64,000 nt of DNA from Paraglaciecola polaris LMG 21857 (lineage in GTDB: Bacteria; Pseudomonadota; Gammaproteobacteria; Enterobacterales; Alteromonadaceae), in contig NZ_BAER01000024.1 of assembly GCF_000315055.1 (NCBI RefSeq), positions 62,001-126,000 of the forward strand, read 5' to 3'. Every line of letters starts with the position of its first letter. The first letter of the stretch is position 1. Of this stretch, positions 10,931 through 21,257 are shown piece after piece. A program made the position numbers and the translations under genes. Below the pieces are notes generated by a model. The model ran no database searches and had not been told where the DNA came from. It saw nothing but the letters and a program-made list of their open reading frames with translations.

Positions 10931-12715
10931 GTGAAAGGGTTGTTGGCGATAAACGTCTTTTTTTGGCTTTGTACGTCTTATGCCTATGCTGAGCATAGTG
11001 AAGAAGTCGAAAAATTTATTATTGCCGCGCAAGCTGCCACCTATGATTGCCCAAAAAGCGATATCAATTCTGCCCTCGATACTTACCTCGCCTCCGACGA
11101 AATCATTAAAGGCCAACAGGATAGGCTGCGGCTGATCAAATCGCATTCTTTGATCTGTGTTGGCCAATATGAGCAGGCTCGTGACATTTTAAATGGGCTA
11201 TTTAACGATAACACCATAGATAAAAGCAGTGCCCTTTATGCGGGGGCTGTGTATCAACTTGGCTTTATTCTGGATGTTCAAGAAAACCCCCAGCGCTGTG
11301 ATTATTATGCTCAGGCGGAATCTTTGGCAAGGGATCGTTATTCCGATATTTATCTGAGTGCACAACTAGGACTCATCACTGTATGTAATCAGAAAACCAC
11401 CGATATTTCAGTGAAGTTAGGTAAGCTGTACTCATTATTGGAAAAGTTTGTTGAGTTGGATGATATTGCTGCGGTAGCGCATATCCATAACAATATCGGT
11501 CTGCTCTACGGCAGTATAGGACAAAATGAACTCGCGGCTGAGCAATACTTGAAGTCTTATTATATGGGGCTTGAGGTCTATGCAACGAACAACCAATTAG
11601 CGACACTGATTAGTGCCATCAGCGCTAATATGGCCAGTGGCGATGTCGTGGCAGCTAAACAAAATATTGAAATATTTAGGCGTGCCAATTTAAGTGTGAA
11701 TACCCCGTTAACCAATGCATGGTTACATTATGCTGAAAGTCGTTATTATTTCCGTTTAGAAGACTATGATCATTTACGTAATAGTTTGCTAAAACTACAT
11801 TTTTATCTACCTAAGGTCAGCAGCGATATCATTCATCGCAATGCCAAGCTTTATGGCGTGGCATTATGTATTTATGATAAAGACACCCAGTGCGTAGAGG
11901 ATTTTTTAGCAGAGCAAGAAGCGTTAAGTGAGCCCCAACACAAGAAATTTTTAGCCAGACGTGATTACCTTTGGGTGATGGCAAATGCCTATTTCTATAC
12001 TAATAACCTTGAGAGCGCCGAAAAAATATTTGATTTATATACACGTTTAGCTAACAAGCAAATATTAGATCAGCAGCGTTCAGGCCGAGTGCTCGGCGTG
12101 GCAAATTTACATAGTCAAATTACCTCGCTAGAAACCGAATTAGAGCAGCAAGCGGTGCAGAAATATCGTTCTATTGTGATATTAAGCCTCGGATTTATTT
12201 TACTGTTAGCTGGGGTCTATTTCTTGGTCGTCAAACGCTATATCAAAAGTGTCAGCAGCGACACATTAACCGGCTTGTTTAACGAGCGAGCAGTGATCGG
12301 CATGATGCGTCGTTTGCCACAAGCGCAAAATGGGCGAACGAATGCCTTGGCGCTTATTAATATTAGTAATGTGCGAGATGTGCAAAGTAAACATGGCCAC
12401 ATCGCCGGTGATAGAGCGTTACAAGCTGTGACCTATTGCTTACATAAAGTCACCCGGGAAGAAGATGTAGTTGGCCGGGTGGGCAGTGAACAATTTGTGG
12501 TGTGTTTGCGCAGCATTGACGAAGCGTTGGCCCGAGAATTTTTTGAACGAATACAAAGCGCCTTGAATGATACGCAATTCATCGCTGCGGTAGGCGAACA
12601 AGTTTTGATTGAGAGCCAAATGAGTATTTATTTATCCGTCGAGGGATTCTCTGATATCGAGGAGGTGCTAGCGGATATGCGCGATTCACTTTCTGATAAA
12701 GATGAGTCAAAGTGA
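10931..12715 (+). CDS. Periplasmic TPR sensor with degenerate GGDEF domain
   Basis: About 594 residues: a signal peptide (KGLLAINVFFWLCTSYAYA), a long helical region with tetratricopeptide-like units (for example HIHNNIGLLYGSIGQNELA), one membrane helix at ~413-435, and a cytoplasmic GGDEF-type domain opening with DTLTGLFNERA (~443). The active-site motif that should read GGDEF or GGEEF is GSEQF (~517), so diguanylate cyclase activity is unlikely; it may bind nucleotide or act as an output or scaffold module. GTG 10931 is preferred to GTG 10916 because it leaves a normal signal peptide and has GGTGA upstream. It overlaps the next gene by 14 bases. Confidence 0.75.
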   Translation: MKGLLAINVFFWLCTSYAYAEHSEEVEKFIIAAQAATYDCPKSDINSALDTYLASDEIIKGQQDRLRLIKSHSLICVGQYEQARDILNGLFNDNTIDKSSALYAGAVYQLGFILDVQENPQRCDYYAQAESLARDRYSDIYLSAQLGLITVCNQKTTDISVKLGKLYSLLEKFVELDDIAAVAHIHNNIGLLYGSIGQNELAAEQYLKSYYMGLEVYATNNQLATLISAISANMASGDVVAAKQNIEIFRRANLSVNTPLTNAWLHYAESRYYFRLEDYDHLRNSLLKLHFYLPKVSSDIIHRNAKLYGVALCIYDKDTQCVEDFLAEQEALSEPQHKKFLARRDYLWVMANAYFYTNNLESAEKIFDLYTRLANKQILDQQRSGRVLGVANLHSQITSLETELEQQAVQKYRSIVILSLGFILLLAGVYFLVVKRYIKSVSSDTLTGLFNERAVIGMMRRLPQAQNGRTNALALINISNVRDVQSKHGHIAGDRALQAVTYCLHKVTREEDVVGRVGSEQFVVCLRSIDEALAREFFERIQSALNDTQFIAAVGEQVLIESQMSIYLSVEGFSDIEEVLADMRDSLSDKDESK

Positions 12716-13157
12716 CATGACACAGATAATTTGCAGTATTGTGAATACTCAAGAACAGCTAGCACGCTGCTTCCCATTAATGCATCAGCTTCGTTTGCAT
12801 CTTACCCTCGAGGCATTTTTGCAACAAACGCGTCAACAACAAGCAAACGGCTATCAACTATTACAAGCAGTCTATGGGCAAAATATTTGTGGTCTTGCTG
12901 GGTTCAGTCTTGGACAAAAGCTTGCTTGGGGTAAACATTTATACGTGGATGATTTAATCACTAATGAAAATCAGCGTTCAATGGGGGTTGGTGGGGCTAT
13001 GCTTAAATGGCTAGAACAGTATGCATTGCAACACGATTGCGACCAGCTGCATCTTGACTCTGGTGTGCAGCGTTTTTCTGCACATAAATTTTATTTACGT
13101 GAAGGGTTTGTTATTTCCAGCCATCATTTTGCTAAATCCCTAGCTTTGGCTGAATAA
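12702..13157 (+). CDS. GNAT family N-acetyltransferase
   Basis: A 151-aa single-domain acetyltransferase. The acetyl-CoA binding stretch is QRSMGVGGAMLKWLEQYA (motif A, here SMGVGG in place of the usual QxxGxG), preceded by LYVDDLITNENQ and followed by LDSGVQRFSAHKFYLREGF, the usual GNAT C-terminal pattern. The substrate cannot be read from sequence. It begins inside the last codons of the TPR/GGDEF gene in another frame, so the two are translationally linked. ATG 12717 is an alternative start. Confidence 0.85.
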   Translation: MSQSDMTQIICSIVNTQEQLARCFPLMHQLRLHLTLEAFLQQTRQQQANGYQLLQAVYGQNICGLAGFSLGQKLAWGKHLYVDDLITNENQRSMGVGGAMLKWLEQYALQHDCDQLHLDSGVQRFSAHKFYLREGFVISSHHFAKSLALAE

Positions 13158-13167
13158 ACAGAATTCT

Positions 13168-13662
13168 ATGCGTTTATTGCTTCCCCTTAAATATTACGAC
13201 GATGCTGGGCGTATCAAGCCATCTAAAGCACTGCTTTGGTGTTTGTTCTATATTTGCCGGCCAATATGGGTATTTATTGCATCTCTTACCTTTCGTCAAG
13301 ATAGCGGGGCATTGTTAGTCTTATTTTATCCTCATAACAGTTATTTTTATAGCAGTTTGCTGATCGCGCTACCAAGCTTTTTGGTGGTGTTATTAATAAG
13401 CTTTAGGGCAAAACTATGGGATGGTCGCGCAGGCGTTTTATTTACTCTGATTAAGCCATTAATACTGTTAAGCCTAGTGACCGACATTGCCTTTCATATA
13501 CTGATGGCTTCTAAGCAAAACTGGAGTTTTTCTTGGCTGATTGCCGTCACCATTTTGCTGGATAGTATTTACATGTACTGGATAAAAAACAATCAACACT
13601 TAGCTTTGTTGAGCCTTGATTGGTCAAAACCATCGGTGCCATCAACTAATATCGCCAAATAA
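13168..13662 (+). CDS. DUF2919 family membrane protein (YfeZ-like)
   Basis: A 164-aa protein with about four hydrophobic segments. The N-terminal LLLPLKYYDDAGRIKPSKAL and CRPIWVFIASLTFRQD, and the later FYPHNSYFYSSLLIALP, fit DUF2919/YfeZ, a family of inner-membrane proteins of unknown function. It follows the GNAT gene by 10 bases, so the three genes from 10931 probably form one unit. Beyond membrane location, nothing here indicates a role. Confidence 0.7.
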   Translation: MRLLLPLKYYDDAGRIKPSKALLWCLFYICRPIWVFIASLTFRQDSGALLVLFYPHNSYFYSSLLIALPSFLVVLLISFRAKLWDGRAGVLFTLIKPLILLSLVTDIAFHILMASKQNWSFSWLIAVTILLDSIYMYWIKNNQHLALLSLDWSKPSVPSTNIAK

Positions 13663-13687
13663 ATTAAGTACTGGCGTGATGCTAATC

Positions 13688-13725
13688 TGCTGATCAGGCG
13701 GGGACGGGTAAGAACCTAATCAGCA
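13688..13725. terminator. Inverted repeat between convergent genes
   Basis: TGCTGATCAGG (13688-13698) pairs with CCTAATCAGCA (13715-13725) with one mismatch across a G-rich 16-base loop. It lies between the convergent DUF2919 gene and the 144-aa gene. The T-run is weak on either side, so it is a probable but not certain bidirectional terminator. Confidence 0.5.
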
Positions 13726-13740
13726 TCTTATTGAATACAA

Positions 13741-14175
13741 TTATTGGCGATTGTTAGCTACAGCTTGTTCAAAGTAGTTTTTAACACTGATTTGGCTGTC
13801 ATTTACCAAACGTTGATAACAAATACCAGCAAAAGCATAGGTGTTGCCAGCGTACTCTAATACGACATAAGGGGCGCGTTTATCTGATTCGTCATATTTC
13901 CAAAAACCGCCTATTTTCCGACGAAATAACTCGCCAACATAGGCGCCGTATATATTGCAGATAGTAAATACTGCATTTTCTTCTAATGCTTCAGATTCGT
14001 ATTTACCCAACCAACTTAAAATGACATCGTCGACGACGGCCAAACTCTGTTCGCTCTCATCGAGAACGACAGCAAATTCTTGTTCTGTGGTTTCGATGGC
14101 ATTTTGGGCGCTGTCGATCATCAATTGTGTTAATTCTTCACGGGTCATTTGCATTTCGGTCTCCAAATTGGACAT
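13741..14175 (-). CDS. Conserved-looking hypothetical protein, 144 aa
   Basis: I do not recognise this family with confidence. The product is acidic at the N terminus and probably soluble: a helical start (TREELTQLMIDSAQNAIETT), a Glu/Asp-rich middle, and an alpha/beta end with ICNIYGAYVGELFRRKIGG and APYVVLEYAGNTYAFAG. The pattern of an early helix followed by GAYVGE and Tyr/Phe-rich strands recalls DUF3806-like proteins, but I cannot confirm that. Its ATG overlaps the stop of the upstream LysR gene (TAATG), so the two are translated as a coupled pair. No signal peptide or membrane segment. Confidence 0.65.
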   Translation of the reverse strand: MSNLETEMQMTREELTQLMIDSAQNAIETTEQEFAVVLDESEQSLAVVDDVILSWLGKYESEALEENAVFTICNIYGAYVGELFRRKIGGFWKYDESDKRAPYVVLEYAGNTYAFAGICYQRLVNDSQISVKNYFEQAVANNRQ

Positions 14176-15083
14176 TATTTTTCTATAAACTGGGTATTAA
14201 AAGGACTTTGCTTGATTAACGTTTGATATAGCAAGTTTGTACCTGGGCCGCAAGAATCAGGTTTAGGCTTAACCACATAACATATTAACGGCCTGAAACT
14301 ACTGCCTTTTATCGGTAGCCTGTGTAGGGCCTTTGACTCAATTAAATGCTCGACGATAAAATCAGGTAGCCAGCAAAATCCAATGTTTTCTAATAGTAAG
14401 TCAACCGCTGTTTCAAATGTACTTACGGTCCAGCGTTGTTCTGATTTAAGCCAGCCTTGTTTTTCACTTGGTGTGCGCGATGTATCTTTGATGACGAGTT
14501 GCAGGTGTTGCTGTAGCTCGTTTGGATCTATAGGGCCTTCTAGTGAAGCGAGTTCGTGCTCTGGGTGACATACAGGGTAAAGGGAGCATTCTGCTATTGG
14601 CTCGCCTAAAAAACCTTTAGGCATAATAGGCGATATCGCTAAATCTGCCCAGCCTTGAGTGATTGCTTCTTCGGTACCAGTCAACACGGTTTCGATGATC
14701 CGCAACCGGCTGCCGCGACTTTCTGGGTAAAATGCGTTTAGAACGGGATAAAGCAACTTTTTAGGGTATGCTAAGTCTACCGCTACGGTAATTTCAGGCT
14801 CCCAATCCTGATTAATATTCCCCGCTAACTCCTCTAAATCTTGTACGTTCTGGGTAAGGTGACGAGACCGACGTAACATCACTTCGCCGGCTTCCGTTAA
14901 AAAGGCTTTACGACCTTTCACTTCTAATAGTTTTACCCCTAGCTGATCTTGAAGCTTAGCCACCGCATGATTTAAAGAAGATTGACTTTTATTTAATTTA
15001 TTAGCGGCATGGGCATAGCCACCGAAGTCTACAACAGCTTGCAGGATGCGCCATTGCTCTATGGTCGTTTTCGCACGATACAT
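14175..15083 (-). CDS. LysR family transcriptional regulator
   Basis: A 302-aa DNA-binding regulator. The N-terminal winged helix-turn-helix includes GGYAHAANKLNKSQSSLNHAVAKLQ, and a periplasmic-binding-protein-like effector domain follows (for example DLAISPIMPKGFLGEP and FETAVDLLLENIGFCWLPD). ATG 15083 (MYRAKTTIEQWRIL) is the natural family start; an in-frame ATG 20 codons upstream adds residues unlike LysR proteins. Its stop overlaps the start of the 144-aa gene, and it diverges from the DedA-like gene at 15210. Either neighbour could be a target, but the sequence does not show which. Confidence 0.88.
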   Translation of the reverse strand: MYRAKTTIEQWRILQAVVDFGGYAHAANKLNKSQSSLNHAVAKLQDQLGVKLLEVKGRKAFLTEAGEVMLRRSRHLTQNVQDLEELAGNINQDWEPEITVAVDLAYPKKLLYPVLNAFYPESRGSRLRIIETVLTGTEEAITQGWADLAISPIMPKGFLGEPIAECSLYPVCHPEHELASLEGPIDPNELQQHLQLVIKDTSRTPSEKQGWLKSEQRWTVSTFETAVDLLLENIGFCWLPDFIVEHLIESKALHRLPIKGSSFRPLICYVVKPKPDSCGPGTNLLYQTLIKQSPFNTQFIEK

Positions 15084-15209
15084 TAGGTTTCTAATTTTTC
15101 GAAAGAATATAGCTATGCTAGGGGGAGTTGCAGGCAAAAACAACTTAAGTTGATCTCAAATCGTTGATTAGGCGTAAATTATTGTCTGTTTAAAGCTAAA
15201 TTATTTATT

Positions 15210-15884
15210 ATGCGCTATTCATCCTTACTACCGTTTTCAGCTTTACTTGTTTTGGGCTTAATGTCATTTCTTATTGATGTGGACATCATTCCACCTGGTA
15301 TTGAGTTACTGGAATCATTAAAAGCGCGCTTTGATGGATATTTGTACTGGCTGATTCTAGCGATTATTTTACTCGAATCGATTGTTTACGTTGGCTTCTA
15401 CTTTCCCGGACAATTTTTTGCGGTCTTATTAGTGGTATTGGCCAAGCCACAATGGAACGACATCTTGTATTTAACCTTGGCAATGGTAACGGCGGCAACG
15501 CTTGGCTCTATGCTCAATTACTATATGGGAAAACGATTTGCTCAGCATGAAAAGAAAACACCTATAAATCGTAAATCCTCAATTAAGTATCTATTAGTCG
15601 CAATGATCCACATTAATTCGTTGGCATTTTATATGTTCAATCAAGGTGCTCAGCGCAGGCCGTTCAAAGTGGTTTTTTTAGCCGGTTTGCTGAACTTGCC
15701 TTATTACCTCGGATTAATATTCGCAACCACGGTACTCAGCGAAGAGATCATGAAATTGGCAGAGAATACCCTGTTTATTTTATGTGCCATTGGGATTTGG
15801 CTGCTAGTGTGTGTGTACCTAGATATTAAAAAATACCGTAATACAAAGTTATACGCCCACCAAAGAGAACAGGAATTGAAATAA
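15210..15884 (+). CDS. DedA/VTT-like inner-membrane protein
   Basis: A 224-aa protein with about five membrane segments. LLESIVYVGFYFPGQFFAVLL resembles the first re-entrant loop of DedA proteins (E.xxxPxPGE-like), and GSMLNYYMGKRFAQ resembles the conserved GxxxxYxxGRxxG segment. The usual FxGRF motif of the second loop is replaced by NQGAQRRPFKVV, so this is a divergent member. DedA relatives act in lipid flipping or membrane homeostasis; the role here is inferred from fold only. It diverges from the LysR gene, with 126 bases between the starts. Confidence 0.6.
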   Translation: MRYSSLLPFSALLVLGLMSFLIDVDIIPPGIELLESLKARFDGYLYWLILAIILLESIVYVGFYFPGQFFAVLLVVLAKPQWNDILYLTLAMVTAATLGSMLNYYMGKRFAQHEKKTPINRKSSIKYLLVAMIHINSLAFYMFNQGAQRRPFKVVFLAGLLNLPYYLGLIFATTVLSEEIMKLAENTLFILCAIGIWLLVCVYLDIKKYRNTKLYAHQREQELK

Positions 15885-15903
15885 GGTCCAAGGGTAGGCG
15901 GTA

Positions 15904-16728
15904 TTATAAAATATTTTCTTCGAGGCTAATCGTTCTTGGCTGCGGGTTTTGCTTTTGTGCCGTGAGCTTCTGGATAACGCGAGCAGCAGCAACAAATCCA
16001 AATGTCGCAGTCACTGCCACTGATGCGCCAAAGCCATTATTGCAATCAAGTTTTACACTGCCGTTCGTCAGGTTTTTAGTCTGGCACACTGAGCCGTCGG
16101 CTTGGGGGTAGCGCAGTTGTTCGGTAGAAAATACACACTCCACTGCAAATCGACGCTTTGGATTGGTGGTAAAACCGTATTCCTTGCGCAGTATATAACG
16201 CAGTTTTGCCGCCAGAGGATCCTGAATCGTCTTTGCTAAGTCAGCCACAGCTATTTGCGTTGGGTCGATTTGTCCGCCGGCACCACCAATGGTTATTATC
16301 GGGATTTTGCTGCGTTTACAGTGTGCCACCATGGCGGCTTTCGCTTTTACACTATCAGTGGCTTCCACCACATAGGACATATCTTGTGTCAGTAGCTGCT
16401 TAACATTATCAGGCGTCACAAAGTCTTCCAGCACATCAACCCGGCACTCAGGATTGATCTGCAAGATGCGTTCGCGCATGGCGTCGACTTTTGCTTCGCC
16501 CACGGTGTTTTGCAAGGCATGTATTTGCCTGTTGGTATTGGTGACACAAATATCGTCTAGATCAATCAGCGTAATATGACCCACTGCACTGCGGGCAAGA
16601 GCTTCTGCTACCCACGAACCAACGCCGCCAATACCAACAACGCAAACATGGGCGCTACGAAGAATTCCAGTTTCATTGACACCGTATAAACGTTGGGTTC
16701 CGCCGAAACGTTGGGAAAATTGACTCAT
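15904..16728 (-). CDS. tcdA: tRNA threonylcarbamoyladenosine dehydratase TcdA
   Basis: ATP-dependent E1-like enzyme that cyclises t6A37 of ANN-decoding tRNAs to ct6A. The 274-aa product has QRFGGTQRLYG at the start, the nucleotide-binding GIGGVGSWVAEALARS, DLDDICVTNTNRQIHA, and later GGAGGQIDPTQI. These match CsdL/TcdA better than MoeB or ThiF. ATG 16728 (MSQFSQRFGG) matches the family N terminus; a longer in-frame reading to 16857 adds 43 residues with no family counterpart. It converges with the DedA-like gene, 19 bases away. Confidence 0.93.
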   Translation of the reverse strand: MSQFSQRFGGTQRLYGVNETGILRSAHVCVVGIGGVGSWVAEALARSAVGHITLIDLDDICVTNTNRQIHALQNTVGEAKVDAMRERILQINPECRVDVLEDFVTPDNVKQLLTQDMSYVVEATDSVKAKAAMVAHCKRSKIPIITIGGAGGQIDPTQIAVADLAKTIQDPLAAKLRYILRKEYGFTTNPKRRFAVECVFSTEQLRYPQADGSVCQTKNLTNGSVKLDCNNGFGASVAVTATFGFVAAARVIQKLTAQKQNPQPRTISLEENIL

Positions 16729-16977
16729 GGTAGACCGCTGTATTGAATTGTTAAACGCTAGTATATCAGGGCAAGGTATACTTTTTGCAAGCCATTGTGG
16801 TTTGATTGGTTTCGTGCCCAGCATGGGTGCGGTTAAGCTAGAGAACAGAAACATCATTTATTTTCGGTATTTAGGCGATATAAATCGTTAGTTCGTTGAA
16901 TATAGGGGATGGTTTTAATACCATCCATACAGATCAATTTAGTCGTAATTAGTTTAGATAATAAAAAGGAAAATGAA

Positions 16978-18399
16978 ATGAAACCTGTCGTTTTAGCTGG
17001 TGGTAGCGGAAGCCGATTATGGCCAAAATCTCGTGCGGCGCTGCCGAAGCAATTTCTGCGATTAACCTCAGACTTGACCATGTTGCAAGATACTGTGGCT
17101 CGCCTTGATGGCACCCAAGCGGAACAACCCATTGTAATATGTAACGACTCTCATCGCTTCCTTGTTGCTGAGCAATTAAGACAGCAAAATATCCAGCATG
17201 GCGGTATTTTACTCGAGCCTATGGGTCGTAATACTGCTCCCGCCATTGCACTCGCTGCGCTTCACGCGTCGTTAAACGGCGAAGACCCTACCTTGCTTGT
17301 TTTGGCCGCTGATCATTTAATTAATGATACTGCCGCGTTCCACAAAGCGATTGCTCAGGCGGAAATATTGGCAGAGCAAGGTAAATTAGTCACATTCGGC
17401 ATCGTGCCAGACAGTGCGCATATTGGTTACGGATATATTCGTAGTGGCGACAAAGTTGCCAATACTGAGGTAGGCTTTGATGTCGCCGAGTTTGTTGAAA
17501 AGCCAGATTTAGCCACGGCTCAGCAATATGTTGATTCAGGTAATTATTTTTGGAACAGTGGCATGTTCTTATTTAAGGCCAGCCGTTATCTACAAGAGCT
17601 GGAAAAATATGCACCGGATATGCTCGATATCTGCAAGCGCGCAATTGCTACCGAAACCCCTGATTTGGAATTTGTGCGGGTTGACGCTGAGATATTTGCT
17701 ACCTGTCCTGATGACTCAATTGATTATGCTGTCATGGAAAAGACAGATGCTGCTGCCGTCGTGCCCTTAGATGCAGGGTGGAGCGATGTAGGAAGTTGGT
17801 CTTCGTTGTGGGAAACAGCAAAAGTCAAAGATGAAAATCAGAATGTTATTATTGGTGACGCTATTTTAGACGATGTGCATAACAGCTATATAAATGCAGA
17901 ACAGCGACTTATTTCAGTGGTTGGCTTGGACGATGTGGTTGTAGTTGAAACCAAAGATGCGGTTTTGGTCGCCCATAAAGACAAAGTACAAAATATCAAG
18001 AATGTGGTAAATAAACTTAAAGCAGATAAACGTCCTGAGTTTGAATTTCACCGAGAAGTCTTTCGCCCTTGGGGCAGTTATGACTCTATCGACAACGGTG
18101 AGCGTTTTCAGGTGAAGCGTATCACCGTAAAACCAGGAGAAAAGCTGTCTGTGCAAATGCATCATCATCGTGCTGAGCATTGGATTGTTGTGGCTGGGAC
18201 CGCGAAAGTGACCAATGGCGATGAGACGCTATTGTTATGTGAAAACCAATCAACTTATATTCCCGTTGGTGTGGTGCATGCGCTAGAAAATCCAGGGCGT
18301 ATACCGTTAGAGCTCATCGAAGTGCAATCAGGAACCTATTTAGGGGAAGATGACATAGTGCGCTTTTCAGACCGCTATGGTCGTGTTGAAACTAAGTAA
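16978..18399 (+). CDS. manC: Mannose-1-phosphate guanylyltransferase / mannose-6-phosphate isomerase
   Basis: Bifunctional enzyme for GDP-mannose synthesis. The 473-aa protein has the nucleotidyltransferase domain first ([20 protein letters not shown], residues 4-23; then FVEKPD and [12 protein letters not shown]). A C-terminal type II mannose-6-phosphate isomerase cupin follows, with [10 protein letters not shown] and [20 protein letters not shown] 16978 has AAAAGGAAAA upstream and starts the family sequence directly, so the longer GTG reading from 16909 is rejected. manB follows after 27 bases. The pair supplies GDP-mannose for polysaccharide or LPS, but no glycosyltransferase lies nearby. 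Confidence 0.96.
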   Translation: MKPVVLAGGSGSRLWPKSRAALPKQFLRLTSDLTMLQDTVARLDGTQAEQPIVICNDSHRFLVAEQLRQQNIQHGGILLEPMGRNTAPAIALAALHASLNGEDPTLLVLAADHLINDTAAFHKAIAQAEILAEQGKLVTFGIVPDSAHIGYGYIRSGDKVANTEVGFDVAEFVEKPDLATAQQYVDSGNYFWNSGMFLFKASRYLQELEKYAPDMLDICKRAIATETPDLEFVRVDAEIFATCPDDSIDYAVMEKTDAAAVVPLDAGWSDVGSWSSLWETAKVKDENQNVIIGDAILDDVHNSYINAEQRLISVVGLDDVVVVETKDAVLVAHKDKVQNIKNVVNKLKADKRPEFEFHREVFRPWGSYDSIDNGERFQVKRITVKPGEKLSVQMHHHRAEHWIVVAGTAKVTNGDETLLLCENQSTYIPVGVVHALENPGRIPLELIEVQSGTYLGEDDIVRFSDRYGRVETK

Positions 18400-18426
18400 T
18401 CGTTCACGAATTAGGAAGATAACTGT

Positions 18427-19872
18427 ATGAAGATAACCTGTTTTAAAGCTTACGATATACGCGGTAAGTTGATTGAACAACTTGACGAACGCGTGGCATA
18501 TCGTATTGGCCGTGCGTTCGCTGAACATTTCAGTGCCAAGACGGTTGTGGTCGGCGGGGATGTACGCCTGACTTCCGAACCGCTCAAACTCGCTTTAAGC
18601 GCTGGTTTGATTGATGGAGGGTGCCGGGTAACTGATTTAGGCATGACAGGCACAGAAGAGATCTATTTCGCTACCAAGCACCTTGCAGTGGACGGCGGAA
18701 TAGAAGTAACAGCCAGTCATAATCCAATTGATTATAACGGTATGAAGCTGGTCAAAGAAGGTTCGCGTCCAGTCAGTGGTGATACGGGCTTATTTGCCGT
18801 GCAGGCGTTAGCTGAGAGTTATAATGACTCAGATGTCGAAGCAGGCTTGCAGCAATACGTTAACCGTTTCGTTTCCGATGATGATTTCATACAGGGACAA
18901 TGTAGTATCTGTCCTGAAAAGTTACAGCGAGGTGGTCAATATTCAACTTTGTCCATCATGGATGCTTATGTTGAACATATGTTGAGCTATGTTAACAGCG
19001 ATGGGTTGACGCCGCTTAAATTAGTGGTGAACGCGGGCAACGGTGCCGCCGGCAAAGCGCTAGATGCCATAGAAGCCGGACTTGTGAGTAAAGGTGTACC
19101 GATTGAATTTATTAAAATTCATCATCAACCAGACGGAACGTTCCCAAACGGCATTCCTAACCCTTTGCTACCAGAAAGCCGTGCAGATACGGCCAACGCA
19201 GTAATACAACACCGAGCTAATATGGGGATTGCTTGGGATGGTGACTTTGACCGTTGTTTCTTGTTTGACGAAACCGGTGAATTTGTTGAAGGTTATTATA
19301 TTGTTGGTCTGTTGGCGCAGGCATTTCTAGAAAAAGATCCCGGGGCAAAGGTCATTTATGATCCACGTGTATACTGGAATACCGAAGATATAGTCAAACG
19401 TGCCGGTGGTGTGCCGATTAAAAGCAAGACAGGGCACGCCTTTATTAAAGAACGTATGCGCGCGGATGATGCTGTGTATGGCGGAGAAATGAGTGCTCAT
19501 CATTACTTCCGTGATTTTGCCTATTGCGACTCAGGGATGATCCCTTGGTTGTTAGTGGCAGAGCTTTTATGTTTACAGCAGAAACCACTTTCTAAAATGG
19601 TTGCTCAACGTATTGCCGCGTTCCCATCATCAGGGGAGATTAATTCAGTATTGCAGGATCCCGATGCCTCGATTGCTAATATCTTGCAGGCCTATGAAGA
19701 AAAAGCCAATGTAGTGGATTACACAGACGGGATTGGTCTTGAGTTTGATGCATGGCGTTTCAATTTGCGTAAGTCTAATACTGAGCCAGTTGTTCGCTTG
19801 AATGTTGAGTCTCGTGGTGACATTCAATTGATGCAAGCTAAAACCAAAGAGTTATTAGCCATGCTAAAATAG
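18427..19872 (+). CDS. manB: Phosphomannomutase
   Basis: Interconverts mannose-6-phosphate and mannose-1-phosphate, feeding ManC. The 481-aa alpha-D-phosphohexomutase has the phosphoserine loop [15 protein letters not shown] (active Ser in TASHNP), the metal-binding [12 protein letters not shown], the sugar-binding [10 protein letters not shown] and the C-terminal phosphate-binding [14 protein letters not shown]. All four domains are complete. Phosphoglucomutase side activity is common in this family. It is the last gene of the manC-manB unit, followed by a terminator. Confidence 0.94.
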   Translation: MKITCFKAYDIRGKLIEQLDERVAYRIGRAFAEHFSAKTVVVGGDVRLTSEPLKLALSAGLIDGGCRVTDLGMTGTEEIYFATKHLAVDGGIEVTASHNPIDYNGMKLVKEGSRPVSGDTGLFAVQALAESYNDSDVEAGLQQYVNRFVSDDDFIQGQCSICPEKLQRGGQYSTLSIMDAYVEHMLSYVNSDGLTPLKLVVNAGNGAAGKALDAIEAGLVSKGVPIEFIKIHHQPDGTFPNGIPNPLLPESRADTANAVIQHRANMGIAWDGDFDRCFLFDETGEFVEGYYIVGLLAQAFLEKDPGAKVIYDPRVYWNTEDIVKRAGGVPIKSKTGHAFIKERMRADDAVYGGEMSAHHYFRDFAYCDSGMIPWLLVAELLCLQQKPLSKMVAQRIAAFPSSGEINSVLQDPDASIANILQAYEEKANVVDYTDGIGLEFDAWRFNLRKSNTEPVVRLNVESRGDIQLMQAKTKELLAMLK

Positions 19873-19931
19873 TATTAAGGATGTCTAAAAAATAGAGGTG
19901 TCTGTTTTCATAGTCACCTTATTTGAAATAA

Positions 19932-19959
19932 AAAAATAGCGCCAATTGGCGCTATTTTT
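19932..19959. terminator. Bidirectional intrinsic terminator between manB and gltA
   Basis: A perfect 12-bp stem, AAAAATAGCGCC / GGCGCTATTTTT, with an AATT loop. A-rich and T-rich flanks make it work for both convergent genes. Confidence 0.9.
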
Positions 19960-19976
19960 GTTTATAACATCGAGAA

Positions 19977-21257
19977 TTATTTTTCGATTTTATTATATTT
20001 ACGCTGTGCTTCACCGGTATAAAGTTGGCGAGGTCGACCGATTTTCTGACCTGGTTGGCTCAACATTTCGTGCCAATGTGATACCCACCCTACGGTTCTT
20101 GCTAGGGCAAAAATACAGGTAAACATGTTAGTCGGAATACCGATGGCTTTAAGAATAATACCTGAGTAAAAATCTACGTTCGGGAATAATTTCTTTTCAG
20201 CGAAGTACGGGTCACTTAGGGCGATGCGCTCTAGTTCCATAGCGACGTTTAACAAAGGATCATCGATATTCAATTCAGCCAACACTTCGTGACAGCTTTC
20301 ACGCATGACCGTTGCACGGGGATCGAAATTTTTGTAAACCCGATGACCAAAGCCCATTAAACGGAAAGGGTCATTTTTATCTTTCGCACGGTCAATAAAT
20401 TCAGGGATACGGTCTACTGAACCAATCTCTTGCAGCATGTTTAAACATGCTTCGTTAGCCCCACCATGGGCAGGTCCCCAAAGTGATGCAACGCCTGCGG
20501 CGATACAAGCATAAGGGTTAGCACCTGATGAACCAGCTAAACGCACGGTAGAGGTAGATGCATTTTGCTCATGGTCAGCATGCAAAGTGAAAATTCTATC
20601 AACAGCACGTGAAACGACCGGGCTGATTTTGTAATTTTCTGCTGGCACAGAGAACATCATATTTAGGAAGTTTTCCGCATAAGAAAGGTCATTACGTGGA
20701 TAAACAAACGGCTGGCCGATGTTATATTTGTAACACATTGCAACCAATGTCGGCATCTTAGCCACAAGACGATATGCGCTACGTAAACGTTGCTCTGGGT
20801 CCGAAATATCTAAATCGTCGTGATAGAAAGAGGCCATCGCACCTACAGTGCCACACAACATCGCCATTGGATGCGCATCACGACGGAAGCCACGGAAGAA
20901 GTTATTAACTTGATCGTGAACCAAAGTATGGCGGGTAATCGTATCTTTAAAGTCACGATACTCTTGGGTAGTCGGTGTTTTGTCATGTAACAACATGTAA
21001 CACACTTCTATGTAATCAGAGTCGCGGGCTAAATCTTCAATTGAGTAGCCGCGGTGTAATAAAATACCTTTAGCTCCGTCGATGTATGTAATCGACGACT
21101 CACATGAACCTGTCGCCATAAAGCCCGGATCGAAAGTGAAATACCCCTGTGACCCCAACGTACGAATATCGATTACATCATGCCCTGCAGTGCCAGATAG
21201 AATCGGAAGTTCGACTACTTTGTCACCTGCTTTCAAAGTGGCTTTATTGTCTGCCAT
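19977..21257 (-). CDS. gltA: Citrate synthase
   Basis: Condenses acetyl-CoA and oxaloacetate to citrate, the entry step of the TCA cycle. The 426-aa protein is of the gram-negative type II, NADH-sensitive length. Motifs include the Gly-rich [10 protein letters not shown] start, [19 protein letters not shown], the active-site His of [26 protein letters not shown], and the catalytic Asp region VDFYSGI. It diverges from the sdh operon with 412 bases between the starts, the common gammaproteobacterial arrangement, so both are likely to share metabolic control. Confidence 0.97.
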   Translation of the reverse strand: MADNKATLKAGDKVVELPILSGTAGHDVIDIRTLGSQGYFTFDPGFMATGSCESSITYIDGAKGILLHRGYSIEDLARDSDYIEVCYMLLHDKTPTTQEYRDFKDTITRHTLVHDQVNNFFRGFRRDAHPMAMLCGTVGAMASFYHDDLDISDPEQRLRSAYRLVAKMPTLVAMCYKYNIGQPFVYPRNDLSYAENFLNMMFSVPAENYKISPVVSRAVDRIFTLHADHEQNASTSTVRLAGSSGANPYACIAAGVASLWGPAHGGANEACLNMLQEIGSVDRIPEFIDRAKDKNDPFRLMGFGHRVYKNFDPRATVMRESCHEVLAELNIDDPLLNVAMELERIALSDPYFAEKKLFPNVDFYSGIILKAIGIPTNMFTCIFALARTVGWVSHWHEMLSQPGQKIGRPRQLYTGEAQRKYNKIEK

